Source: Plectrocnemia conspersa (taxonomy: Eukaryota; Arthropoda; Insecta; Trichoptera; Polycentropodidae). From it: DNA of 64,000 nucleotides. The stretch is from the NCBI GenBank assembly GCA_009617715.1, contig VTFK01000020.1, positions 806,001-870,000 on the forward strand. Direction: 5' to 3'. The notes below the pieces were generated by a model. It was not told the DNA's origin. It saw only the letters and a program-made list of their open reading frames with translations, and did not search any database. Below are positions 36,011 to 47,230 of this stretch, piece by piece. How positions within the stretch are numbered: position 1 is the stretch's first letter; the number at the start of each line of letters is the position of its first letter. The position numbers were made by a program, and so were the translations under genes.

Positions 36011-36112
36011 TTATATTTAATAATGGTTACAAAACAATGTATCCATTAACTGTGAGTACCTGGATGAAAACAAATCAAAACTATTTGGCAGATGGTTAAG
36101 AATTAGATAGCT

Positions 36113-36580
36113 CTGTTAATGGGAATTTGTCTAATACTCCTTTTATTACATGCAGTACTTCAAACAAATCTAGGAAAATTTATCGCAAGCAATTCACCGC
36201 CAGCAATTAATCGGTAGCAGTTTTGCGCCGCGGCAATTGATCGCATAAACAAGTTATAGCCTACAAATGCTCAGTGAAATGTGTTTATACAAACTCACTT
36301 ATTCGTTGGTTAATTGACTATGTGGCAAATCTATTTTTTTATTAAATCTATTTTAAGAGGTTAAAAAAAATGCTGATCTAAAATGTCTGTAAAATTAATT
36401 TGCCAGTTGCTAAACGTCCATTTGCAGTTCTCTGCTTTTTCCCGGTAAACAATAATCAAAATAATAATTCCTGCTGGGAATTTTTTGGAAAAATGTATAA
36501 CACACTATCTGTCCTGATTGGGAAGTTGTCCATTACTCCTGTTATTGCATGCAGTACTGAAAACAATATTTAGGAACGAT
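36113..36580. repeat. Direct duplication of about 65 bp, 400 bp apart
   Basis: 'aatactccttttattacatg' with cagtacttcaaacaaat (about 36133) matches 'attactcctgttattgcatg' with cagtactgaaaacaat (about 36533), and the preceding 'ggga..ttgtc' is shared. The interval includes repeat B copy 1 and a 'gttgctaaacgtcc' segment also seen at 62856. Confidence 0.6.
36170..36300 (+). repeat. Repeat family 'B', copy 1
   Basis: Contains taggaaaatttatcgc, then caattcaccgccagcaatta and caattgatcgcat, then tagcctacaaa and tgaaatgtgtttatacaaa. The same order occurs inverted at 41900-42060 and partly at 54056-54125. Internally it repeats a 'gc.a(a)tt.a.cg' module several times, so it may form hairpins. Noncoding. 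Confidence 0.7.
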
Positions 36581-36599
36581 TTAAGAAAATCATTTTTAA

Positions 36600-38700
36600 T
36601 AAATAAAGTACAATGTTCTAAAAATAATGGTTTTAAAAACGACATTTTTTGTCACAGTTAATGTATAAAAAATATATTTTCTATTTTATTGCCTCAGATT
36701 TTTTCTTACTGGAATGAATATATTTTGAGTATGAAAATTTGTTAGCAATTAAGCAAATAAAAAAGATGCCTATTGCCTATTACATGAAATATTTATGTCA
36801 AAATATTAAAAACAGCGTCTCTTCATCCACTAATTTTCAAGCAGAATTTTTTGCCGCATATATTTTTCATAAGCTTTTTAATAATTGATTTTAAAAATCC
36901 TTCTATAATAACATGGTAAATAAAAAACATTGCGATATAATACACAGGAACTAATAAAAATTTTAATAAAATTAATGAGAAAAATTAACTGATTTTACTA
37001 TGTTAAAAGCAAAAATTATAAATGTTTAAAGTGTTAAAGGGTAAACACTAATAAGCTAGATATTGTTGCATATTATAAATAAATTATAAACCAGTATCTA
37101 ACCACACTCATTTATTTTTCTGTTAAATATGTATTTGAAAATGTGCATTAACAAAACTGTGCCGGCAAAAGCGTGCGGTCAAAAGCATGCATGACAAAAA
37201 AGCGCGGGATTAATTTAAAAAAATTATAAATATATTTTCGTAAAATTAAAATCATATTAAAAAATATTTCACTTAACATGACAAAAAATATAGAAACTTC
37301 CATTTATCGGAACTATTTATTAAAAAATACTTTCACGTATGTGTTTAAAAATTAATTTAGAAATTCAGTTGGACGAAATAAACGTCAATGATCCACTACC
37401 AAAACCGGTTTGTATGATATTAACTCTATGCTATTAACGCATTTACTTATTAATCCACCCCTACCATTAAAGTTAACGTCCGTAACCACCGATCGTCCTA
37501 TCTAAAAATCTATAAATAAAATCTTTCATGAATAATTAAACCATTTTATGTAAATTTATAAATAAAATAAATAATATTATAATAATAGATCATATTACTT
37601 TTATATAGTTTACATAAAATATTATTTACATGATTAAATTAGATATTAAATGAATGACTTGCTTTTTAAATGTTTTTAGCATAGCTTCAGTACTTATAAT
37701 ATTAAAATAATATTGAATCGGCATATACAATATAAATAATATAGAATAAATCACAATCTTGTTTCTTGAATAATATTTAAATAAGTAATATGTAAATATT
37801 ACTCATTACTTCTTATAAAAACAGAGCTTTTAAACGTTTCTTTATTTCAAAGGCATAGGCGGCTGAATCTTGTGTTAGAATATACATATGATAATATTGT
37901 TCTAACAAAACGCTCAGAAGACTGAATACAATGCTTTTGAGAAACTGAGTCAGTGAAAGGAACAAGCTCAAGATTAGGAGTGATGGCATAACCAATACAT
38001 TATCAGCTATGATCCCACACTTATTAAATTAAATAAACATTCCAATTGTTCAATGCATTCACGAAAAAATAATTTAATAACTACATTTTGGTTTAAATTA
38101 CTAAATTTTTTTTTTTTAAATAGAATTCTTGAATACACAATAGCTCTCTATGAATGCTTCAGCAGTAAACTTTTAATGATCTCAAAGCCAAATTTAAGTG
38201 ATAACAAAGGTTAAAACTTATAAAGGATCTAACAGAAAGACGTTTTCGCCAAACTAATGAGTCTAATAGTATTAGACAATGCGGGCATTCAATTTCGCAC
38301 ATGTCCAGACATTCCTGTAATCTTCCACGTTGCCGGCTTTGTCGGTAACATAATACCAAACACACAAGTGTATATTTCGTGAGTAGCCCCGGTCAAAGAC
38401 TCGAACACTGGCCATACGAAGTCTGCATTCTCAATTATCAAACTGGACACATACACACAAACACACGCACACGTTACAGCCTTGAACATCATAGGTGCGT
38501 TTTTAACCAATTGGGTCCCATTATAACCCTTACATGTATGTGGTTGTAAAAAAGAGTATCGATCTGTGTATGAGAATATTCAACTAAGTATGAAGAAAGT
38601 TATTTTACAAAAAGAAGTTTTTTAGCTTAAAAAGATGTGAATGATTATTGTAATTAGACTTTGATCTTATCTAAAGTTAAAATAAGCATTTAGTTAAATT
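36600..38700. other. AT-rich noncoding spacer
   Basis: No supportable gene. A short GC-richer block (37160-37205) repeats gcggcaaaagcgtgc-like modules. A CA-rich microsatellite (acacatacacacaaacacac) lies at about 38447-38475. Confidence 0.55.
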
Positions 38701-38851
38701 TTGCAAATTGAAAAGCATATTTATTTTATTAATTTATTTAGCTTAATAGCTAATCTTTACATCTAACAAATTTAGTAAACATATATAAAAATATATAAAA
38801 AATACATAACAGAAAGAAAAAATAAAAATATACAATAATAAAGTCTTAATA

Positions 38852-39223
38852 TTATAATTTATTTCTATATGTACGAAGGTGTTTTTTTTTATTCCATTTA
38901 TGAAACCCGTTATATTTTGCTGTTTCAGTTTCTCTTGGAAGACTATTATATAAATCAAAACCTCCGTACATAATTCCCCTAGCCGTACTCGTTTTCTTAT
39001 ACTTAATTATCTTTAAATTTTCTTTATTTCTAGTATTATATTTATGTACATCTTTATTTCTTATTAAATACTTATTAAAATATTTTGGTAACATATTATT
39101 TTCTAACTTATATATAAATACTAAAACATTCATACTCAATATTTCTTGAACATTCAACCATTCTAATCCATCAATCATACTTTTACAATTAGTTAATCTA
39201 TTTTTATTTAAGATTACTCTCAT
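38852..39223 (-). pseudogene. C-terminal part of the non-LTR protein, third frame
   Basis: Starts in the correct frame with AMRVILNKNR, then MIDGLEWLNVQEILSMNVLV and YNTRNKENLKIIKYKK. It ends with ARGIMYGGFDLYNSLP and a lysine-rich tail. The layout (R.I, LDWLP.., F..K...G..P.YL, TR.., G...WN.LP) is the usual C-terminal region of CR1/jockey-group LINE proteins. The copy at 14340 shares NTRN.ENL and RGIMYGG, which defines the family in this window. Confidence 0.8.
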
Positions 39224-39487
39224 TGCCCTATTTTGTAATTTTTTTGCAACATTTGTTTGTCTAATTTATTTAACATATTTAATAGTGTTGCACAATAATT
39301 AAAATGGGGCAATATTATACTATTGTAAATTATTTTTTTTGTATTTATACTTAATATATTTCTTAATCTAGATAATAAACCTATTTTTCTACTAATTTTT
39401 TTTAATATGTAATTACAATGTTCTTTAAAATTTAATTTTGTATCAACAATTACTCCTAAATATTTTATATTATCCACTATTTCTATA
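39220..39487 (-). pseudogene. Continuation of the reverse transcriptase, second frame
   Basis: After the frameshift the family motif IKYLGVIVDTKLNFKEH appears, followed by IYNSIILPHFNYCATL (the 'Y...I.PH..Y' motif of the thumb region) and LDKQMLQK. The frame then shifts again within an A-run near 39238, ending in a short wrong tail. Adjoining frames on both sides belong to the same protein. Confidence 0.8.
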
Positions 39488-40159
39488 CTAGTTATTTATT
39501 ACTATTTTGGTACTATTATCTAACACATTTTTATAATTAATAAACATACATTTAGTTTTATTCTCATTTAATTTAAGTACATTATTCTTTAACCATATTT
39601 CTAATATACTTAATTCATTATTTAAATTATTTACAATTTCTTTAATGTTATCACCTATGCAATACATTAATGTGTCATCCTCAAATAGATGAATTTTACA
39701 TTTTTTCACGTTATTAACTATATCATTAATATACAAAACAAACAACAATGGTCCCAATTTAGACCCTTGTGGTACTCCATAAGACACTAATTTCTCTTCA
39801 GAATATACATTATTTATTTTAACTTTTTGTTTTCTTTTATATAAGTAATTATTAAACCATCTTAAAACTATATCACTTATACCTATACTCTCCAATTTCT
39901 TTAACATTATTTTTCTGTCTATTGTTTCGAAGGCTCTCTTGAAATCCAAGAAAACTGCTCCAATGATTTTGTTTGTATCCTTAGCCAACAGCCAATCATT
40001 TATCACTACTTGTAATGCAGTTTCAGTGGAATGCTTTTCTCTGAATCCCGATTGTTGTTCACATATTATGTTTTGAGAAGTAATAAATTCCTTTAATTGT
40101 TTGATTACTACTTCTTCTATTATTTTTTCTATACACGGTAGCATGTTGATTGGTCTCAT
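39488..40159 (-). CDS. Reverse transcriptase core of non-LTR element (223 codons)
   Basis: This is the longest frame in the window. Reverse transcriptase blocks appear in order: RPINMLPCIEKIIEEVV (2-18), QSGFREKHSTETALQ (36-50), FLDFKRAF (70-77, first catalytic aspartate), GVPQGSKLGPLLFVLYIND (128-146) and FEDD (159-162). The FEDD block keeps the paired catalytic aspartates, but the usual FADD/YADD alanine is glutamate. The start codon is internal: the element is cut off just upstream, so the natural N-terminus with the endonuclease is missing. A stop after KIVINN at 39488 is caused by a one-base frameshift, and the next frame continues with VDNIKYLGVIVDTKL. The enzyme would copy element RNA at a nicked target, but this copy is not functional. 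Confidence 0.85.
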   Translation of the reverse strand: MRPINMLPCIEKIIEEVVIKQLKEFITSQNIICEQQSGFREKHSTETALQVVINDWLLAKDTNKIIGAVFLDFKRAFETIDRKIMLKKLESIGISDIVLRWFNNYLYKRKQKVKINNVYSEEKLVSYGVPQGSKLGPLLFVLYINDIVNNVKKCKIHLFEDDTLMYCIGDNIKEIVNNLNNELSILEIWLKNNVLKLNENKTKCMFINYKNVLDNSTKIVINN

Positions 40160-40175
40160 TTCTTCAACTTTAAAG

Positions 40176-41470
40176 TATTAGTTTTAAAATAGTTATATAA
40201 ATAAAAAGTATTTTATAATGTTGTAGTTAATATACAAAACATTGATTGAAGCATAATTAATAATCGTGATAATTTAATTAATCACAGCTATTTTTAAAAA
40301 TAATAAATTAATACATAATCTTGAACTAATTTAATAATTGATTTAACTATGGCTATATATTATTTACATAAAAATGTATATTTAAACAAATTAATATGAA
40401 CTTCTTATAATAAATATTAATTTATATAAAATACATTTTTAATTCATAAACACATACATACATTAGAACTACTCAATTATATGTTTCAAACCCCTTATTT
40501 TAAAAAAGGGTGTATATTAGTGGAGAATATATAATGAGGAAATCGCTGGACTATATTCGCAAATGGCACTTTATTATTACCCAGTAATGAAAGGAAAATG
40601 ACTTAACCAAAGGCTATTGACCATCACGAAAATATTAGGTTTAAAAATAAATAAAAGCAGTCAATTGACTTATTAGCAAAATTCTAATGCAGCACTGCTC
40701 TTAAAACCCCTAAATAAATTTTGATAAAAAGATATTAATATTAACATATATGTAAAATAGTATAAATAGTTTAAATCCGGAATAAAAATATTTATAATAA
40801 AAATAAAAATATTTTGAATGACATTAAATAAAATGGTATCTAAGAAACCTAAATAATTAAACAACTCATATATTAGGTAACGCAATAGATTATTGATTTA
40901 ATAAGATATTTGGTTTTATTATTAGAAAATTATTTTGATAGACCTAAGTAACTAAATGCCAGAATATTAGATTAATGCCACACTTAACAATCAGGAAAAA
41001 TCCAGACGTATCCGGATATATCTGGACTTTTTATATTGTTTAGTAAGATGGGTAAAACCAGTTATATTTAAAATGTGATAGTGATTTGAACTATTAATAT
41101 CTTCGAAAAATATTTTTTAGCTCAAGCTTGATAACAGTTGGATTTGTGCACATGATATTTATGAAAATGACTTTTGCAAAAAATGCTTTTTATAAAAAAT
41201 ATTGATGTTACCTCTATATCTTATTGAATGAGTAAAATATGATTTTCAATGAAATATATAAATATTTATGAAATAAGATCTATCGGCAGATCTAATTTAT
41301 AAAAAGTTTGTCTCAAATTCTTTATCATCAAAATTATTTAGGAATAATTGCAAAGAAATTTAAAAATAATTTTTTAATTAATTTATGCAACTTTAATCAA
41401 ATAAAATTATGTCAATAAATACTACATAAATCATTATATAATATAATCGTTAATATGTTAATATTTATAT
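40176..41470. other. AT-rich noncoding spacer
   Basis: No gene or repeat is recognised. A 70-codon minus-strand frame at 40673-40885 is low-complexity I/F/L/Y-rich chance sequence. Confidence 0.6.
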
Positions 41471-41474
41471 TACA

Positions 41475-41531
41475 AATTACTAGCACCTGCCAGATAAAAC
41501 ATATTTTCACTAGTAAAAATGTATTTCTATA
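41475..41531 (-). repeat. Repeat family 'C' fragment
   Basis: agcacctgccagataaaaca and attttcactagtaaaaatg are the reverse complement of the block at 61411-61480, and related to 44047-44100 and 62750-62820. Confidence 0.65.
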
Positions 41532-41731
41532 TGATTTTATCGAAATGATATAATTTAAAAAAAATATATTTTTGATAGATTCGGGACTGTTTTTTTAGAT
41601 TTTCTTAGAAGTATAACCTGAGAAATTCAGTATCGTTATTTCAGCTTTTTCTAACTGTTCTTTATATTTTAATTTCATTAAGATACATAGTGTTTAATTA
41701 AATTACATAAATTTTACTGGTCAAATTCCAA

Positions 41732-41751
41732 GGGGGGGGGGCAAATGCCCC
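41732..41751. other. G10 run with self-complementary ggggcaaatgcccc
   Basis: A run of ten G followed by caaatgcccc. This G/C-run signature occurs inside 'cagtggcgtagc'-type DNA transposons and is probably a scrap of one. Confidence 0.5.
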
Positions 41752-41899
41752 ATTCATTAGCTTTTAAAAAAAACTTTTTTTTAAACTTAAACCCTACCCA
41801 ATGAAATTTATAAGTATTGAGTTAATGGGCATTTTAGAACAGCATAAAACTCAAACCCCATAAAATATGTAGCGATTTAAAAATGTAATTATTTAGACT

Positions 41900-42060
41900 T
41901 GCAATTTGTATAAACATATTTCATTGCTTCTAGACGGTAAATATGCTAGCTATCATTTTGTAAGCTAAAAACAGTATGCGATCAATTGATGTGGCGGTAA
42001 ACTACTAGCGATTAATTGCTGGTAGTGAATTGTGGGCGATAAATTTTCCTAGACTCCATA
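41900..42060 (-). repeat. Repeat family 'B', copy 2 (inverted)
   Basis: The reverse complement reads taggaaaatttatcgc, then caattcactaccagcaatta, caattgatcgcat, tagcttacaaa and tgaaatatgtttatacaaa. It matches 36170-36300 with the same order and opposite orientation, about 5.9 kb away. Confidence 0.7.
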
Positions 42061-42249
42061 TTTATATCGAATAGTCATAGTTTTTAGAGTGTAATATGAT
42101 CAGTTTTTCTATTTTTCAATTTAATTTCAATGCCATTTTAACCTTTAAAAGAGATATTAAAATTTAAAATAAAGTTATTTGGGTCACATGCTTGTTAATA
42201 CTTAGAATCTTGATGATTTTTTAAATTATGATTTAATCGACGACCTTAG

Positions 42250-42610
42250 AATCTAAGCACTTATCGATGTTTCAGCGGCAATCTCACGTTTTTTTCGCAA
42301 AACCTTGTGCCGTTTTTTCCTAACAAAATACGAATCGAACACGTTCGCGGCCATTTTGTGTGTATGTTGATTGGCGCTAAAACAATCGTTCGAGTGTTGG
42401 CATTTGAGCAATACGAAAGGTTTCGAGAGAACTTCGCATAACCCTGACCCGTTCGACATTCAAAGCCACTCAACCGTGGATATATGGGATGGTGGAGAGA
42501 AAACCACATTTGATATACGGCAACACTGAAAAACGTTTGACGGGTAATCGAATCGGAGAGTGAGGACATTCGAATGGGCCCCCCCTTTCGTATTGACGAG
42601 CCTCCTTCGG
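42250..42610. promoter_or_regulatory. CpG-richer island
   Basis: Contains gttcgcggccattttgtg and a C6 run. Minus-strand frames of 68, 102 and 89 codons overlap in different phases with no recognised domain. The aaaatggccgcg text recalls the islands at 28.9 and 53.0 kb. Confidence 0.25.
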
Positions 42611-44029
42611 GACTCAGGCCATAAACAATACCTTTGACACCGTAATTGTCTCATTGTGTGTGTGTCTAGATACTCTTGTAAAAGAGATAAAAATATTAAT
42701 GGTGTTTTAAGAATATTTTTAGTGCTCATCTCTAGCGAGATTTATTGCTCGAAAACGCCGATCTTGCCTTGCAAAAGCCATTATTATTGAAATATTACAC
42801 GATTCGCTATCTCGGTGCGGAATCTTCGCATGAAAACTATTAGGCCATCGTTGGGATTTTGATCGAAATCTATTATGCTCCGTGTCCGTTATGGTACTAT
42901 ATCACAAAAGCCGCTCATTATTATTATTTTAATTGTATACTATAATAGAATTATGTAGCGTCAGTATAGGTAAAAAATATAATTTCAAATATACACATCT
43001 AGAATACATGGAAAACTGAATCTTTAAATTTGTTATTAATTAATTGTAGAATTGCCGTATTTGTATCATTAATAAATAATATAAATATCAAAGAACCCAG
43101 GGTGAACCCTTGAGGAACCCCTTAAGGCCGGTTCAAGCAGTGGCGAAAACTACAAATAATCAAAGAAAACAGTAGTAAGAACTTTGATATTTGATTCGAC
43201 TTGGCTTGTTTTATATTTGTTAAGACCATATATACAATTCGTCTCTATTAAATTTAAAAATTAAGCTTAGGAATTAATTTAGGTACAACTTGCTTAAAAT
43301 GTACCATATGATAAAAATAGTAATTTGGAGATTACTGAGCCTTATCAAAAAATAAGCACGGTCAGCGAATTATTTATGTTGAATAAAATGAAATATATAG
43401 TTTGCATAAGCTTTTCATAAAAACATTATAAAGTACAGTAAAGTGTATTACAAAGCTGATTGCTTGTCTGCACAAACTTTCTTATTTGTGTTTATGTATA
43501 AATTAAATCCTATTTTTAATTTGTTTTAAGTAGTACACATTTATTGCATAAACAACGTTATCTCGTAATTAACTGATGTCATTAAGCACTTTTTTATTTT
43601 GCTAATTAAAAACTAAATTTTATAAGCAATGTTAGATTTATAAAAAAAATGCTTCAAAATATTGCGCGTATTATTATAATGACCTTACTTTTTTAAATTT
43701 TAAACAGTGTTACTCCACACCCAGCAAGCACACAAGATGTACTAAAAAATAAATAAAAAATAGGAATTTAATATATTATTCGTATTTTATGCATGAGTAA
43801 GAAATAACTCATTCTGTGGTTATAATTGTTACATTAAAATTATAAATGTAATACGTAGACATTTAAAATAAATATTAAGTACACTTAAAATAATTATTAT
43901 AAAATTTTAAAATAATAAGAAGCAACATATAGAAATATAAACATTTACATACTCATCATTATTTATTTTCAAGCAATGTTTAAATATTACAGTGAATTTT
44001 TCAGTATATTTATATATTTCACTAGTTAA
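42611..44029. other. AT-rich spacer
   Basis: No gene is supported. A stretch at 43095-43145 (cccagggtgaacccttgagg) has the look of a LINE reverse transcriptase scrap on neither frame clearly, and I leave it unassigned. Confidence 0.5.
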
Positions 44030-44500
44030 GCCCAATTACATTTAACCAGAAAATACATATTTATACTAGCGAAAATGTAATTGCTAGTACTAGAAAAAAT
44101 TATACGCTGTTTTAAATGTCTATGTAACAAAATTTGCTGTTAAAACCCAAACCTAACCTACACGAATTAACAAAACGATACTTGCCCTAATAAAAGTTCC
44201 TGAACTAATTATAAAATTAGAACTTTCATCAGGTCAAGTTCAAAATACAAACTAAACCAACTCAGCTCTCAGGATTAAAAAAGCGGAAGAAGAAGTACAG
44301 AGAGATGTCGCATTTCACATATTGCTCCACAGTTTGTCTGCATTTTGCTATTACACTATGTTTTAAAAATATGATAGCTAATATAAAAGGGTTGATGAAA
44401 CTATTTTCAAACTAATTTTTGGTTATTAGAAGAGCGAAAAAACAATTATCACTTCTCAGAAGTCAAAAATTCACGTCAAAAGCAATAAAATTGTGTCGAC
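44030..44500 (+). repeat. Repeat family 'C', copy with terminal-repeat motif
   Basis: Order: tactagcgaaaatgtaattg (44069 on), 'cccaaacctaacct' (about 44147), 'actttcatcaggtcaagttc', 'ccaactcagctctcagg', 'aagaagtacagagagatgtc'. The same order occurs at 62780-63050. It ends with acaattatcacttctcagaa and cacgtcaaaagcaataaaat (44441-44491), the motif that forms the inverted ends of the 61.3-63.2 kb element, here in the opposite relative orientation. Noncoding. Confidence 0.65.
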
Positions 44501-44962
44501 GCCGTCGCAGTGGGAACGCTCGGTTTTTTATAATATTTTGCATAAAATATGATGTTAAAAAATATGTCGCAATGGTGGCTATTATATTACTATTTTCGCT
44601 AAAATTATTTGGTGGTTTTGTAATTATTTCATATATAATATTAAACATAAAAATCTAAAATACTTATAAAAATTGCACTATATACATTTTATTTTGATTT
44701 TTAACCCTATTTTTATTCTTTAAATAACTATTCATATACGATATAGAATTTTATTTGTTTGTTAGTAATAACAGTCACACAACCGGAAAAAGTACAGTTT
44801 ATACATTATTTTATTTCGCCATAAAACTCTTGAAAACGACCCTTTATAATTTCATCCACACAAATACACGAATTTGTCTCCTCGTTCCGCCTCGCCAAAT
44901 TACCATTATTATTTTTCACGAACCATTTTAATAGCTTAAAAAATCGCACTTAAATAAGTACC

Positions 44963-45270
44963 TACCTCATGGCAATGCAATGCGATGCAATGGCAGTGCG
45001 CCTTTATAGAAAGATATGAAATAGCCCGACAATGCTGGTATAATTGTGGTCGTTTCAGAAACAACACAAGGAACAGGCCGGCAGGTGGTTGCTAGACCAC
45101 ATTGCTTTTTTGCGCCATTTTTCCCGCAAATGGCAGCCAGCCTGCAGAATCGCAGGTACCACCTATATAGGTACACCTCACTCCTCGAAACCTCTCCTCA
45201 TCCTCAATGCATCGGACGTGGATGCGCCCACAGTCACGCAAGTAAAATTGATAACCACTTAATATCACTG
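44963..45270. other. Mixed island with short (atgca) repeats
   Basis: Starts with tggcaatgcaatgcgatgca-type repeats, followed by a GC-balanced stretch with ttgcgccatttttcccg. Overlapping frames of 69-87 codons on both strands have no motif. It could be regulatory. Confidence 0.3.
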
Positions 45271-45879
45271 GCGACGAAACCATAAAAAATAACAAACACG
45301 AAGCGTAATCATAGGCCAATCGTAAGGATCGATATACAAGGTGTCCCATAAACATCTGTTTAGCGTATATATTTTCCCAAGAAGCCTATACGCCTAGATA
45401 ATATACTTGTAGGGCAAAAATACGCACTTGGAACATTCTACCATATATCATTATTTTAAAATGTGTTTATTTATACGTTAAAATTTTATTTTAAATTCAA
45501 TGCGATTTTTTTCTTATTATTTTCAGTATATCTTGTTCGTAAAAATATTAAATAACAAAAGCTGCTATTGACAATTCAGATATAAATATAGGAGCCCGAA
45601 TGCTCTGTAATCAATCAAAGTTGATTCTGGTCCTTCGAATATTCGCGTTCATTATTACAAATTGTCACTCTATTGAAGTTCAGTTCTCTGTTCATTAGTA
45701 ATATAATGATATCTAGAATAATATACTGTATTATTATATATTACATATAGTTCTCGAGAAAAACGAGAAGTGAAAATAAAAAAAATTATCTCTCAAGAAA
45801 TGAAAAAATCGAGAAACCATAATGCCTAATTACAACATTCAACAAGTATCGTTTCTTGTTATTTTCTTTTAATAATAAG

Positions 45880-45934
45880 GTATGTAATGGTAAATATATT
45901 TACCAATGACCATAAAATAGTGGTCATTACATAC
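45880..45934. other. Nested palindromes
   Basis: gtatgtaatg pairs with cattacatac across the region. Inside are the perfect palindrome gtaaatatatttac and an aatgacca/tggtcatt pair. Alternative hairpins overlap. Confidence 0.6.
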
Positions 45935-46077
45935 TTGTATAATTTGATGCAAAGTTAAAAATATAATCGATATTTTTTAAATAATTTTAATTATTATTTA
46001 TTTAAAAAAATATATTTTAGTAAAAGTTTGCTAAAGCTTAAAGCAACTTTAAGCTTTAGGAAACAAGCCATACTCTA

Positions 46078-46112
46078 AAACCTTGTGGGCCGCGTGTTTG
46101 ACACTACTGATT
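46078..46112 (-). mobile_element. hAT-like MITE scrap
   Basis: ttgtgggccgcgtgtttgac is the inverted terminal text of the element at 4137-4360 (gtcaaac...cgggccgc). Only one end is seen. Confidence 0.5.
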
Positions 46113-46736
46113 AAGACAATAATAGGAAAATAATTTAATAAAAATAGTAAATTAACATAAATAAATATATAAGTATATACGTATAATATAAATTAGCTTT
46201 TGTTCTAATTTATATGAAGAAGCATTAAATTAAATATTTTTTACGTGCCAAAACTATATATATATATATAGATATATAAACAGATTGTAAATAAATAAAT
46301 AATAAAAAACTCTAGTCTTATCGCTTATATATTTTAGGGGAAAAAATGAATAAGATCCATATTTAGTTAATTAGATAAAAAAAAGTTCAAACATTCAAAA
46401 GCACGCTACTAATATAATAGTTATTAAGCATTAAGTGTTCAGAAAATTCCAGAAAATATAATTTTTAAATATATATATCTTCAATTTTCTAGACTAAGAA
46501 ATGTCAGTGGGAAACTTTTTTACTCATACGTTTGCATTATAGAATTTTAAATTTTTTTTTATGTATGTTTCAAATTAATAATTAAATCTATCCTAGTAAG
46601 TAAAATTACCAACTACGTAATAACATAGGTAAGACGTGATAATTTACGTTTTTCCTGTGTATTAGTTATGCTTCTTTAACATAAAATTCCACCTTCATCT
46701 TTTATCATCTACGTCGCTCATTCCAATATACTTGCA

Positions 46737-46791
46737 CGACCGAAGAAGTTTGTGATACTTGCACATCAAGTATCTCAAACTACTTCGGTCG
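46737..46791. ncRNA. Hairpin with 25-bp arms and 5-base loop, miRNA-like candidate
   Basis: The left arm (46737-46761) starts cgaccgaagaagtttg and the right arm (46767-46791) ends caaactacttcggtcg. The arms are complementary at 23 of 25 positions, loop cacat. The size is close to a short pre-miRNA stem, but the loop is small and the pairing nearly perfect, which also fits a short inverted-repeat element. It does not match any insect microRNA I know. 'tatctcaaactacttc' also occurs once more at about 53685. Confidence 0.35.
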
Positions 46792-46915
46792 GAAAATCAT
46801 AGCCAGGCTCACGATGACGTTCCTAGCTAAGTTTTCGCGTTGCTCACCTTGAATTGCGTTGTTGCATAAATTAAAAACGAACCAAAAAAAGCCGCAGGCA
46901 CGAATCGATGATTAG

Positions 46916-46952
46916 AATGCGGCCCGCAGGCTCGATCGTTTCGAGCCGCATT
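46916..46952. other. GC-rich inverted repeat
   Basis: aatgcggc and gccgcatt form the outer pair, and ggctcga/tcgagcc an overlapping inner pair. It lies 125 bp after the longer hairpin. Confidence 0.65.
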
Positions 46953-47230
46953 TTTCTCTAGCTACTAACTTCTAGATACGTTTTCATGGTCGGCGTGGCT
47001 AAGAAAATGGACAGGTGGAAACCGAAGGAAAACTTTTATAAATGCCAAGGTGATCCTAGATGAGCAGGCGCGAGTGGCGAATTGAATTTGTGTCAGCTGA
47101 CGTAACGCCATCAATTTTATATCTAGCTTTTGAGAAAAATCAAGAGCAGCTTTTGCCTTCTAATTTTATTTGTGTTTGCGGGTCAGCTGGATAATGAAAG
47201 GCTACCCACATGAGTTTCGTCAGACGATTT

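Larger units (their letters stand above)
38720..40175 (-). mobile_element. CR1/L2-like non-LTR retrotransposon, 5'-truncated
   Basis: The copy spans the reverse transcriptase core through the 3' untranslated region. Its 3' terminus (38720) matches that of the copy at 14340-14665 (attaagctaaataaattaat). The upstream break falls just before FKVEEMRPINMLP, where the frame meets stops and AT-rich DNA begins, as expected from incomplete reverse transcription. The apurinic endonuclease and ORF1 are absent. It lies between two inverted copies of repeat B (36.17 and 42.06 kb). Confidence 0.85.
45271..46660. other. AT-rich spacer
   Basis: No gene. 'acaaggtgtcccataaa' at about 45338 resembles the end of a DNA transposon but has no partner. 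Nested palindromes (45880-45934), a hAT-like scrap (46085-46110) and a (TA)n tract (46257-46270) are present. Confidence 0.5.
46660..47230. promoter_or_regulatory. GC-richer island with strong hairpins
   Basis: Balanced composition over about 550 bp, containing two stable inverted repeats (listed separately), a cagctgacgtaa motif resembling a CRE/E-box pair (about 47094) and no long open frame. It could be a primary microRNA locus, a conserved noncoding element or a promoter. Confidence 0.35.

Noticed and set aside
45333..45350. acaaggtgtcccataaa as a transposon terminus
   Set aside because: No inverted partner was found within several kilobases and nothing else supports an element there.
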